Positions 21,406 to 32,567 of a DNA stretch of 64,000 nt are shown here, one piece after another (positions within the stretch are counted from its first letter, which is position 1; every line of letters starts with the position of its first letter). A program made the position numbers and the translations under genes. Below the pieces are notes generated by a model that had not been told where the DNA came from, made no database searches, and worked only from the letters and a program-made list of their open reading frames with translations. Source of the DNA: Eutreptiella sp. 'Long Island Sound 2002' (taxonomy: Eukaryota > Euglenozoa > Euglenophyceae > Eutreptiales > Eutreptiaceae); NCBI GenBank assembly GCA_964036045.1, contig OZ038402.1, forward strand, positions 9,254,971 through 9,318,970, given 5' to 3'.

Positions 21406-24400
21406 GCACCCCGGGGAATCGGGCTTGGCGCAGCGGTTTGTACGCGCGCGCGTCCCGGGGGATGGGGCTTGGCGCAGCGGTTTGTACGCGCGCGCGTCGC
21501 GCGAGATCGGGCTTGGCTCAGCGGTTTGTACGCGCGCGCGTACCGGGGGATTGGGCTTGGCGCAGCGGTTTGTACGCGCGCGCGTCCCGGGGGATTGGGC
21601 TTGGCGCAGCGGTTTGTACACGCGCGCGTCAGGGGGGATTGGGCTTGGCGCAGTGGTTTGTACGCGCGCGCGTCCCGGGGGATCGGACTTGGCGCAGCGG
21701 TTGGTACGCGCGCGCGTCCCGGGGGATTGGGCTTGGCGCAGCGGTTTGTACGCGCGCGCGTCCCGGGGGATTGGGCTTGGCAGAGCGGTTTGTACGCGCG
21801 CGCGTCCCGGGGGATCGGGCTTGGCGCAGCAGTTTGTACGCGCGCGCGTCCCGGGGAATGGGGCTTGGCGCAGCGGTTTGTACGCGCGCGCGTCCCGGGG
21901 GATTGGGCTTGGCGCAGCGGTTTGTACGCGCGCGCGTCCCGGGGGATTGGGCTTGGCGCAGCGGTTTGTACGCGCGCGCGTCCCGGGGGATCGGGCTTGG
22001 CGCAGAGGTTTGCACGCGCGCGCGTCCCGCGGGATTGGGCTTGGCGCAGCGGTTTGTACGCGCGCGCGTCCCGGGGGATCGGGCTTGGCGCAGCGGTTTG
22101 TACGCGCGCGCGTCCCGGGGGATTGGGCTTGGCGCACCCGTTTGTACGCGCGCGCGTCCCGGGGGATTGGGCTTGGCGCAGCGGTTTGTACGCGCGCGCG
22201 TCCCGGGTAATCGGGCTTGGCGCAGCGGTTTGTACGCGCGCGCATCCCGGGGGATTGGGCTTGGCGCAGCGGTTTGTACGCGCGCGCGTCCCGGGGGATT
22301 GGGCTTGGCGCAGCGGTTTGTAAGCGCGCGCGTCCCGGGGGATTGGGCTTGGCGCAGCGGTTTGTACGCGCGCGCGTCCCGGGGGATTGGGCTTGGCGCC
22401 ACGGTTTGTACGCGCGCGAGTCCCGGGTAATCAGGCTTGGCGCAGCGGTTTGTACGCGCGCGCGTCCCGGGGGATTGGGCTTGGCGCGGCGGTTTGTACG
22501 CGCGCGCATCCCGGGGGATTCGGCTTGGAGCAGCGGTTTGTACGGGCGCGCGTCCCGGGGGATTGGGCTTGGCGCAGCGGTTTGTACGCGCGCGCACCCC
22601 GGGGAATCGGGCTTGGCGCAGCGGTTTGTACGCGCGCGCGTCCCGGGAGATGGGGCTTGGCGCAGCGGTTTGTACGCGCGCGCGTCCCGCGAGATCGGGC
22701 TTGGCTCAGCGGTTTGTACGCGCGCGCGTCCCGGGGGATTGGGCTTGGCGCAGCGGTTTGTACGCGCGCGCGTCCCGGGGGATTGGGCTTGGCGCAGCGG
22801 TTTGTACACGCGCGCGTCAGGGGGGATTGGGCTTGGCGCAGTGGTTTGTACGCGCGCGCGTCCCGGGGGATCGGACTTGGCGCAGCGGTTGGTACGCGCG
22901 CGCGTCCCGGGGGATTGGGCTTGGCGCAGCGGTTTGTACGCGCGCGCGTCCCGGGGGATTGGGCTTGGCAGAGCGGTTTGTACGCGCGCGCGTCCCGGGG
23001 GATCGGGCTTGGCGCAGCGGTTTGTACGCGCGCGCGTCCCGGGTAATCGGGCTTGGCGCAGCGGTTTGTACGCGCGCGCATCCCGGGGGATTGGGCTTGG
23101 CGCAGCGGTTTGTACGCGCGCGCGTCCCGGGGGATTGGGCTTGGCGCAGCGGTTTGTAAGCACGCGCGTCCCGGGGGATTGGGCTTGGCGCAGCGGTTTG
23201 TACGCGCGCGCGTCCCGGGGGATTGGGCTTGGCGCCACGGTTTGTACGCGCGCGAGTCCCGGGTAATCAGGCTTGGCGCAGCGGTTTGTACGCGCGCGCG
23301 TCCCGGGGGATTGGGCTTGGCGCGGCGGTTTGTACGCGCGCGCATCCCGGGGGATTCGGCTTGGAGCAGCGGTTTGTACGGGCGCGCGTCTCGGGGGATT
23401 GGGCTTGGCGCAGCGGTTTGTACGCGCGCGCACCCCGGGGAATCGGGCTTGGCGCAGCGGTTTGTACGCGCGCACGTCCCGGGGGATGGGGCTTGGCGCA
23501 GCGGTTTGTACGCGCGCGCGTCCCGCGAGATCGGGCTTGGCTCAGCGGTTTGTACGCGCGCGCGTCCCGGGGGATTGGGCTTGGCGCAGCGGTTTGTACG
23601 CGCGCGCGTCCCGGGGGATTGGGCTTGGCGCAGAGGTTTGTACACGCGCGCGTCAGGGGGGATTGGGCTTGGCGCAGTGGTTTGTACGCGCGCGCGTCCC
23701 GGGGGATCGGACTTGGCGCAGCGGTTGGTACGCGCGCGCGTCCCGGGAAATTGGGCTTGGCGCAGCGGTTTGTACGCGCGCGCGTCCCGGGGGATTGGGC
23801 TTGGCAGAGCGGTTTGTACGCGCGCGCGTCCCGGGGGATCGGGCTTGGCGCAGCGGTTTGTACGCGCGCGCGTCCCGGGGGATGGGGCTTGGCGCAGCGG
23901 TTTGTACGCGCGCGCGTCCCGGGGGATTGGGCTTGGCGCAGCGGTTTGTACGCGCGCGCGTCCCGGGGGATTGGGCTTGGCGCAGCGGTTTGTACGCGCG
24001 CGCGTCCCGGGGGATTGGGCTTGGCGCAGCGGTTTGTACGCGCGCGCGTCCCGGGGGATCGGGCTTGGCGCAGAGGTTTGCACGCGCGCGCGTCCCGCGG
24101 GATTGGGCTTGGCGCAGCGGTTTGTACGCGCGCGCGTCCCGGGGGATCGGGCTTGGCGCAGCGGTTTGTACGCGCGCGCGTCCCGGGGGATTGGGCTTGG
24201 CGCACCCGTTTGTACGCGCGCGCGTCCCGGGGGATTGGGCTTGGCGCAGCGGTTTGTACGCGCGCGCGTCCCGGGTAATCGGGCTTGGCGCAGCGGTTTG
24301 TACGCGCGCGCATCCCGGGGGATTGGGCTTGGCGCAGCGGTTTGTACGCGCGCGCGTCCCGGGGGATTGGGCTTGGCGCAGCGGTTTGTAAGCGCGCGCG

Positions 24401-25322
24401 TCCCGGGGGATTGGGCTTGGCGCAGCGGTTTGTACGCGCGCGCGTCCCGGGGGATTGGGCTTGGCGCCACGGTTTGTACGCGCGCGAGTCCCGGGTAATC
24501 AGGCTTGGCGCAGCGGTTTGTACGCGCGCGCGTCCCGGGGGATCGGACTTGGCGCAGCGGTTGGTACGCGCGCGCGTCCCGGGAAATTGGGCTTGGCGCA
24601 GCGGTTTGTACGCGCGCGCGTCCCGGGGGATTGGGCTTGGCAGAGCGGTTTGTACGCGCGCGCGTCCCGGGGGATCGGGCTTGGCGCAGCGGTTTGTACG
24701 CGCGCGCGTCCCGGGGGATGGGGCTTGGCGCAGCGGTTTGTACGCGCGCGCGTCCCGGGGGATTGGGCTTGGCGCAGCGGTTTGTACGCGCGCGCGTCCC
24801 GGGGGATTGGGCTTGGCGCAGCGGTTTGTACGCGCGCGCGTCCCGGGGGATTGGGCTTGGCGCAGCGGTTTGTACGCGCGCGCGTCCCGGGGGATCGGGC
24901 TTGGCGCAGAGGTTTGCACGCGCGCGCGTCCCGCGGGATTGGGCTTGGCGCAGCGGTTTGTACGCGCGCGCGTCCCGGGGGATCGGGCTTGGCGCAGCGG
25001 TTTGTACGCGCGCGCGTCCCGGGGGATTGGGCTTGGCGCACCCGTTTGTACGCGCGCGCGTCCCGGGGGATTGGGCTTGGCGCAGCGGTTTGTACGCGCG
25101 CGCGTCCCGGGTAATCGGGCTTGGCGCAGCGGTTTGTACGCGCGCGCATCCCGGGGGATTGGGCTTGGCGCAGCGGTTTGTACGCGCGCGCGTCCCGGGG
25201 GATTGGGCTTGGCGCAGCGGTTTGTAAGCGCGCGCGTCCCGGGGGATTGGGCTTGGCGCAGCGGTTTGTACGCGCGCGCGTCCCGGGGGATTGGGCTTGG
25301 CGCCACGGTTTGTACGCGCGCG
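21231..25322 (+). repeat. Higher-order repeat marked by CGCGAGTCCCGGGTAATCAG
   Basis: The marker AGTCCCGGGTAATCAGG occurs at 21231, 22419, 23255, 24487 and 25323, giving unit lengths of 1,188, 836, 1,232 and 836 bp (27, 19, 28 and 19 monomers, exact). The two short units lack different parts. The 22419 unit lacks eight internal monomers near 23.03 kb. The 24487 unit lacks the front, including the CACCCCGGGGAATC monomer seen at 21407, 22595 and 23431. This is the expected result of repeated in-register deletions in a parent unit of about 28 monomers. Confidence 0.85.
23682..24517 (+). repeat. 836-bp tandem duplication, copy 1
   Basis: Nineteen monomers beginning at a GATCGGACTTGG/CCCGGGAAATTGGGC pair (23706-23750), with the GAGGTTTGCACG monomer near 24073 and CGAGTCCCGGGTAATCAGG near 24485. 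Conceptual translations in two frames are identical to those of copy 2 over the whole length, so the DNA copies appear near-identical. Confidence 0.86.
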
Positions 25323-25353
25323 AGTCCCGGGTAATCAGGCTTGGCGCAGCGGT
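24518..25353 (+). repeat. 836-bp tandem duplication, copy 2
   Basis: Repeats 23682-24517 at +836 bp, with GAGGTTTGCACG near 24909 and the CGAGTCCCGGGTAATCAGG marker near 25321. The copies part where this one continues with CGCGGCGG (about 25390) and copy 1 with GATCGGACTTGG. Confidence 0.86.
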
Positions 25354-27785
25354 TTGTACGCGCGCGCGTCCCGGGGGATTGGGCTTGGCGCGGCGGTTTG
25401 TACGGGCGCGCGTCCCGGGGGATTCGGCTTGGAGCAGCGGTTTGTACGCGCGCGCGTCCCGGGGGATTGGGCTTGGCGCAGCGGTTTGTACGCGCGCGCA
25501 CCCCGGGGAATCGGGCTTGGCGCAGCGGTTTGTACGCGCGCGCGTCCCGGGGGATGGGGCTTGGCGCAGCGGTTTGTACGCGCGCGCGTCCCGCGAGATC
25601 GGGCTTGGCTCAGCGGTTTGTACGCGCGCGCGTCCCGGGGGATTGGGCTTGGCGCAGCGGTTTGTACGCGCGCGCGTCCCGGGGGATTGGGCTTGGCGCA
25701 GCGGTTTGTACACGCGCGCGTCAGGGGGGATTGGGCTTGGCGCAGTGGTTTGTACGCGCGCGCGTCCCGGGGGATCGGACTTGGCGCAGCGGTTGGTACG
25801 CGCGCGCGTCCCGGGGGATTGGGCTTGGCGCAGCGGTTTGTACGCGCGCGCGTCCCGGGGGATTGGGCTTGGCAGAGCGGTTTGTACGCGCGCGCGTCCC
25901 GGGGGATCGGGCTTGGCGCAGCGGTTTGTACGCGCGCGCGTCCCGGGGGATGGGGCTTGGCGCAGCGGTTTGTACGCGCGCGCGTCCCGGGGGATTGGGC
26001 TTGGCGCAGCGGTTTGTACGCGCGCGCGTCCCGGGGGATTGGGCTTGGCGCAGCGGTTTGTACGCGCGCGCATCCCGGGGGATTGGGCTTGGCGCAGCGG
26101 TTTGTACGCGCGCGCGTCCCGGGGGATCGGGCTTGGCGCAGAGGTTTGCACGCGCGCGCGTCCCGCGGGATTGGGCTTGGCGCAGCGGTTTGTACGCGCG
26201 CGCGTCCCGGGGGATCGGGCTTGGCGCAGCGGTTTGTAAGCGCGCGCTTCCCGGGGGATTGGGCTTGGCGCCACGGTTTGTACGCGCGCGCGTCCCGGGT
26301 AATTGGGCTTGGCGCAGCGGTTTGTACGCGCGCGCGTCCCGGGGGATTGGGCTTGGCGCGGCGGTTTGTACGGGCGCGCGTCCCGGGGGATTCGGCTTGG
26401 AGCAGCGGTTTGTACGCGCGCGCGTCCCGGGGGATTGGGCTTGGCGCAGCGGTTTGTACGCGCGCGCACCCCGGGGAATCGGGCTTGGCGCAGCGGTTTG
26501 TACGCGCGCGCGTCCCGGGGGATGGGGCTTGGCGCAGCGGTTTGTACGCGCGCGCGTCCCGCGAGATCGGGCTTGGCTCAGCGGTTTGTACGCGCGCGCG
26601 TCCCGGGGGATTGGGCTTGGCGCAGCGGTTTGTACGCGCGCGCGTCCCGGGGGATTGGGCTTGGCGCAGCGGTTTGTACACGCGCGCGTCAGGGGGGATT
26701 GGGCTTGGCGCAGTGGTTTGTACGCGCGCGCGTCCCGGGGGATTGGGCTTGGCGCAGCGGTTTGTACGCGCGCGCGTCCCGGGGGATTGGGCTTGGCGCA
26801 GCGGTTTGTACGCGCGCGCGTCCCGGGGGATCGGGCTTGGCGCAGCGGTTTGTACGCGCGCGCGTCCCGGGGGATTGCGCTTGGCGCAGCGGTTTGTACG
26901 CGCGCGCGTCCCGGGGGATTGGGCTTGGCGCACCCGTTTGTACGCGCGCGCGTCCCGGGGGATTGGGTTTGGCACAGCGGTTTGTACGCGCGCGCGTCCC
27001 GGGTAATCGGGCTTGGCGCAGCGGTTGGTACGCGCGCGCATCCCGGGGGATTGGGCTTGGCGCAGCGGTTTGTACGCGCGCGCGTCCCGGGGGATCGGCC
27101 TTGGCGCAGAGGTTTGTACGCGCGCGCGTCCCGCGGGATTGGGCTTGGCGCAGCGGTTTGTAGGCGCGCGCGTCCTGGGGGATTGGGCTTGGCGCCACGG
27201 TTTGTACGCGCGCGCGTCCCGGGTAATCGGGCTTGGCGCAGCGGCTTGTACGCGCGCGTGTCCCGGGGGATTGGGCTTGGCGCCACGGTTTGTACGCGCG
27301 CGCGTCCCGGGTAATCGGGCTTGGCGCAGCGGCTTGTACGCGCGCGTGTCCCGAGGATTGCGCTTGGCGCAGCGGTTTGTACGCGCGCGCGTCCCGGGGG
27401 ATTGGGCTTGGCGCCACGGTTTGTACGCGCGCGCGTCCCGGGTAATCGGGCTTGGCGCAGCGGCTTGTACGCGCGCGTGTCCCGGGGGATTGCGCTTGGC
27501 GCAGCGGTTTGTACGCGCGCGCGTCCCGGGGGATTGGGCTTGGCGCACCCGTTTGTACGCGCGCGCGTCCCGGGGGATTGGGCTTGGCGCAGCGGTTTGT
27601 ACGCGCGCGCGTCCCGGGGGATTGGGCTTGGCGCAGCGGTTTGTACGCGCGCGCGTCCCGGGGGATTGGGCTTGGCGCGGCGGTTTGTAAGCGCGCGCGT
27701 CCAGGGGGATTGGGCTTGGCGCAGCGGTTTGTACGCGCGCGCGTCCCGGGGGATTGGGCTTGGCGCCACGGTTTGTACGCGCGCG
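25323..27785 (+). repeat. Array with a 968-bp-spaced pair and a third 1,495-type block
   Basis: About 25345-25772 recurs at about 26313-26740 (offset 968 bp, 22 monomers), including the CACCCCGGGGAATC monomer at 25499 and 26467. From about 26.88 kb the sequence follows the 18.78-kb block in diverged form, up to the cassette at 27457. The next CGAGTCCCGGGTAATCAGG marker is at 27786. Satellite monomers only. Confidence 0.78.
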
Positions 27786-30589
27786 AGTCCCGGGTAATCA
27801 GGCTTGGCGCAGCGGTTTGTACGCGCGCGCGTCCCGGGGGATTGGGCTTGGCGCGGCGATTTGTACGCGCGCGCATCCCGGGGGATTCGGCTTGGAGCAG
27901 CGGTTTGTACGGGCGCGCGTCCCGGGGGATTGGGCTTGGCGCAGCGGTTTGTACGCGCGCGCACCCCGGGGAATCGGGCTTGGCGCAGCGGTTTGTACGC
28001 GCGCGCGTCCCGGGGGATGGGGCTTGGCGCAGCGGTTTGTACGCGCGCGCGTCCCGCGAGATCGGGCTTGGCTCAGCGGTTTGTAGACGCGCGCGCGTCC
28101 CGGGGGATTGGGCTTGGCGCAGCGGTTTGTACGCGCGCGCGTCCCGGGGGATTGGGCTTGGCGCAGCGGTTTGTACACGCGCGCGTCAGGGGGGATTGGG
28201 CTTGGCGCAGTGGTTTGTACGCGCGCGCGTCCCGGGGGATCGGACTTGGCGCAGCGGTTGGTACGCGCGCGCGTCCCGGGGGATTGGGCTTGGCGCAGCG
28301 GTTTGTACGCGCGCGCGTCCCGGGGGATTGGGCTTGGCAGAGCGGTTTGTACGCGCGCGCGTCCCGGGGGATCGGGCTTGGCGCAGCGGTTTGTACGCGC
28401 GCGCGTCCCGGGGGATGGGGCTTGGCGAAGCGGTTTGTACGCGCGCGCGTCCCGGGGGATTAGGCTTGGCGCAGCGGTTTGTACGCGCGCGCGTCCCGGG
28501 GGATTGGGCTTGGCGCAGCGGTTTGTACGCGCGCGCGTCCCGGGGGATTGGGCTTGGCGCAACGGTTTGTACGCGCGCGCGTCCCGGGGGATCGGGCTTG
28601 GCGCAGAGGTTTGCACGCGCGCGCGTCCCGCGGGATTGGGCTTGGCGCAGCGGTTTGTACGCGCGCGCGTCCCGGGGGATCGGGCTTGGCGCAGCGGTTT
28701 GTAAGCGCGCGCGTCCCGGGGGATTGGGCTTGGCGCAGCGGTTTGTACGCGCGCGCATCCCGGGGGATTCGGCTTGGAGTAGCGGTTTGTACGGGCGCGC
28801 GTCCCGGGGGATTGGGCTTGGCGCAGCGGTTTGTACGCGCGCGCGTCCCGGGGGATTGGGCTTGGCGCAGCGGTTTGTACGCGCGCGCATCCCGGGGGAT
28901 TCGGCTTGGAGTAGCGGTTTGTACGGGCGCGCGTCCCGGGGGATTGGGCTTGGCGCAGCGGTTTGTAAGCGCGCGCGTCCCGGGGGATGGGGCTTGGCGC
29001 AGCGGTTTGTACGCGCGCGCATCCAGGCAGATTGGGCTTGGCGCGGCGGTTTGTACGCGCGCGCATCCCGGGGGATTCGGCTTGGAGCAGCGGTTTGTAC
29101 GGGCGCGCGTCCCGGGGGATTGGGCTTGGCGCAGCGGTTTGTACGCGCGCGCACCCCGGGGAATCGGGCTTGGCGTAGCGGTTTGTACGCGCGCGCGTCC
29201 CGGGGGATGGGGCTTGGCGCAGCGGTTTGTACGCGCGCGCGTCCCGCGAGATCGGGCTTGGCTCAGCGGTTTGTACGCGCGCGCGTCCCGGGGGATTGGG
29301 CTTGGCGCAGCGGTTTGTACGCGCGCGCGTCCCGGGGGATTGGGCTTGGCGCAGCGGTTTGTACACGCGCGCGTCAGGGGGGATTGGGCTTGGCGCAGTG
29401 GTTTGTACGCGCGCGCGTCCCGGGGGATCGGACTTGGCGCAGCGGTTGGTACGCGCGCGCGTCCCGGGGGATTGGGCTTGGCGCAGCGGTTTGTACACGC
29501 GCGCGTCCCGGGGGATTGGGCTTGGCAGAGCGGTTTGTACGCGCGCGCGTCCCGGGGGATCGGGCTTGGCGCAGCGGTTTGTACGCGCGCGCGTCCCGGG
29601 GGATGGGGCTTGGCGCAGCGGTTTGTACGTGCGCGCGTCCCGGGGGATTGGGCTTGGCGCAGCGGTTTGTACGCGCGCGCGTCCCGGGGGATTGGGCTTG
29701 GCGCAGCGGTTTGTACGCGCGCGCGTCCCGGGGGATCGGGCTTGGCGCAGAGGTTTGCACGCGCGCGCGTCCCGCGGGATTGGGCTTGGCGCAGCGGTTT
29801 GTACGCGCGCGCGTCCCGGGGGATCGGGCTTGGCGCAGCGGTTTGTAAGCGCGCGCGTCCCGGGGGATTGGGCTTGGCGCCACGGTTTGTACGCGCGCGC
29901 GTCCCGGGTAATCGGGCTTGGCGCAGCGGTTTGTACGCGCGCGCGTCCCGGGGGATTGGGCTTGGCGCAGCGGTTTGTACGCGCGCGCATCCCGGGGGAT
30001 TCGGCTTGGAGCAGCGGTTTGTACGGGCGCGCGTCCCGGGGGATTGGGCTTGGCGCAGCGGTTTGTAAGCGCGCGCGTCCCGGGGGATGGGGCTTGGCGC
30101 AGCGGTTTGTACGCGCGCGCATCCAGGCGGATTGGGCTTGGCGCAGCGGTTTGTACGCGCGCGCGTCCCGGGGGATTGGGCTTGGCGCAGCGGTTTGTAC
30201 GCGCGCGCGTCCCGGGGGATTGGGCTTGGCGCCACGGTTTGTACGCGCGCGCGTCCCGGGTATTCGGGCTTGGCGCAGCGGTTTGTACGCGCGCGCGTCC
30301 CGGGGGATTGGGCTTGGCGCAGCGGTTTGTACGCGCGCGCATCCCGGGGGATTCGGCTTGGAGCAGCGGTTTGTACGGGCGCGCGTACCGGGGGATTGGG
30401 CTTGGCGCAGCGGTTTGTACGCGCGCGCACCCCGGGGAATCGGGCTTGGCGCAGCGGTTTGTACGCGCGCGCGTCCCGGGGGATGGGGCTTGGCGCAGCG
30501 GTTTGTACGCGCGCGCGTCCTGGGGGATCGGGCTTGGCGCAGCGGTTTGTACGCGCGCGCGTCCCGGGGGATTGGGCTTGGCGCAGTGG
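27786..30589 (+). repeat. Mixed satellite units between 27.8 and 30.6 kb
   Basis: The CACCCCGGGGAATC monomer recurs at 27962, 29152 and 30428 (spacings 1,190 and 1,276 bp, 27 monomers plus 2 bp and 29 monomers). The GAGGTTTGCAC monomer recurs at 28612 and 29756 (1,144 bp, 26 monomers). A +2 bp monomer (GTAGACGCGCGCGCG) near 28083 explains the extra bases. A three-monomer segment around GATTCGGCTTGGAGTAGCGG is duplicated at 28766 and 28898 (132 bp). No unique sequence. Confidence 0.78.
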
Positions 30590-32567
30590 TTTTTACGGGC
30601 GCGCGTCCCGGGGGATTGGGCTTGGCGCAGTGGTTTGTACGCGCGCGCGTCCCGGGGGATCGGGCTTGGCGCAGCAGTTGGTATGCGCGCGCGTCCCGGG
30701 GGATTGGGCTTGGCGCAGCGGTTTGTACTCGCGCGCGTCCCGGGGGATTGGGCTTGGCGCAGCGGTTTGTACGCGCGCGCGTCCCGGGGGATCGGGCTTG
30801 GCGCAGCGGTTTGTACGCGCGCGCGTCCCGGCGGATTGGGCTGGGCGCAGCGGTTTGTACGCGCGCGCGTCCCGGGGGATTGGGCTTGGCGCAGCGGTTT
30901 GTACACGCGCGCGTCAGGGAAGATTGGGCTTGGCGCAGTGGTTTGTACGCGCGCGCGTCCCGGGGGATCGGGCTTGGCGCAGCGGCTTGTACGCGCACGT
31001 GTCCCGGGGGATTGCGCTTGGCGCAGCGGTTTGTACGCGCGCGCGTCCCGGGGGATTGGGCTTGGCGCAGCGGTTTGTACGCGCGCGCGTCCCGCGGGAT
31101 TGGGCTTGTCGCAGCGGTTTGTACGCGCGCGCGGCCCGGGTAATCGGGCTTGGCGCAGCGGTTGGTACGCGCGCGCGTCCCGGGGGATTGGGCTTGGCGC
31201 AGCGGTTTGTACGCGCGCGCGTCCCGGGGGATTGGGCTTGGCGCAGCGGTTTGTACGCGCGCGCGTCCCGGGGGATCGGGCTTGGCGCAGAGGTTTGCAC
31301 GCGCGCGCGTCCCGGGGGATGGGGCTTGGCGCCACGGTTTGTACGCGCGCGCGTCCCGGGTAATCGGGCTTGGCGCAGCGGTTTGTACGCGCGCGCATCC
31401 CGAGGGATTCGGCTTGGAGCAGCGGTTTGTACGGGCGCGCGTCCCGGGGGATTGGGCTTGGCGCAGCGGTTTGTACGCGCGCGCACCCCGGCGGATTGGG
31501 CTTGGCGCAGCGGTTTGTACGGGCGCGCGTCCCGGGGGATGGGGCTTGGCGCGGCGGTTTGTACGCGCGCGCGTCCCGCGAGATCGGGCTTGGCTCGGCG
31601 GTTTGTACGCGCGCGCGTCATGGGGGATTGGGCTTGGCACAACGGTTTGTACGCGCGCGCGTCCCGGGGGATTGGGCTTGGCGCAGCGGTTTGTACGCGC
31701 GCGCGTCCCGGCAGATTGGGCTTGGCGCAGCGGTTTGTACGCGCGCGCGTCCCGGGGGATCGGGCTTGGCTCAGAGGTTTGCACACGCGCGCGTCCCGCG
31801 GGATTGGGCTTGGCGCAGCGGTTTGTACGCGCGCGCGTCCCGGGGGATTGGGCTTGGCGCAGCGGTTTGTACGCGCGCGCGTCCCGGCAGATTGGGCTTG
31901 GCGCAGCGGTTTGTACGCGCGCGCGTCCCGGGGGATCGGGCTTGGCTCAGAGGTTTGCACACGCGCGCGTCCCGCGGGATTGGGCTTGGCGCAGCGGTTT
32001 GTAAGCGCGCGCGTCCCGGGGGATTGGGCTTGGTGCCACGGTTTGTACGCGCGCGCGTCCCGGGTAATCGGGCTTGGCGCAGCGGTTTGTACGCGCGCGC
32101 GTCCCGGGGGATTGGGCTTGGCGCAGCGGTTTGTACGCGCGCGCATCCCGGGGGATTCGGCTTGGAGCAGCGGTTTGTACGGGCGCGCGTCCCGGGGGAT
32201 TCGGCTTGGAGCAGCGGTTTGTACGGGCGCGCGTACCGGGGGATTGGGCTTGGCGCAGCGGTTTGTACGCGCGCGCACCCCGGGGAATCGGGCTTGGCGC
32301 AGCGGTTTGTACGCGCGCGCGTCCCGGGGGATGGGGCTTGGCGCAGCGGTTTGTACGCGCGCGCGTCCTGGGGGATCGGGCTTGGCGCAGCGGTTTGTAC
32401 GCGCGCGCGTCCCGGGGGATTGGGCTTGGCGCAGCGGTTTGTACGCGCGCGCGTCCGGGGAATGGGGCTTGGCGCGGCGGTTTGTAAGCGCGCGCATCCC
32501 GGGGGATTGGGCTTGGCGCGGCGGTTTGTACGCGCGCGCGCCCGGGAAATTGCGCTTGTCGCAGCGG
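30590..32567 (+). repeat. 1,978-bp higher-order unit (45 monomers), copy 1
   Basis: It begins at TTTTTACGGGCG. Landmarks are CAGCAGTTGGTATGCGCG near 30673, GGGCTGGGCGCAG near 30838, GCACGTGTCCC at 30995, CGGCCCGGGTAATCGGG near 31132 and CATCCCGAGGGATTC near 31396. Each recurs exactly 1,978 bp later (45 monomers minus 2 bp). Confidence 0.86.

Noticed and set aside
32160-32180. CENP-B box in the GATTCGGCTTGGAGCAGCGG variant
   Set aside because: TTCG is present, but the downstream A and CGGG of the core pattern do not align at the required spacing.
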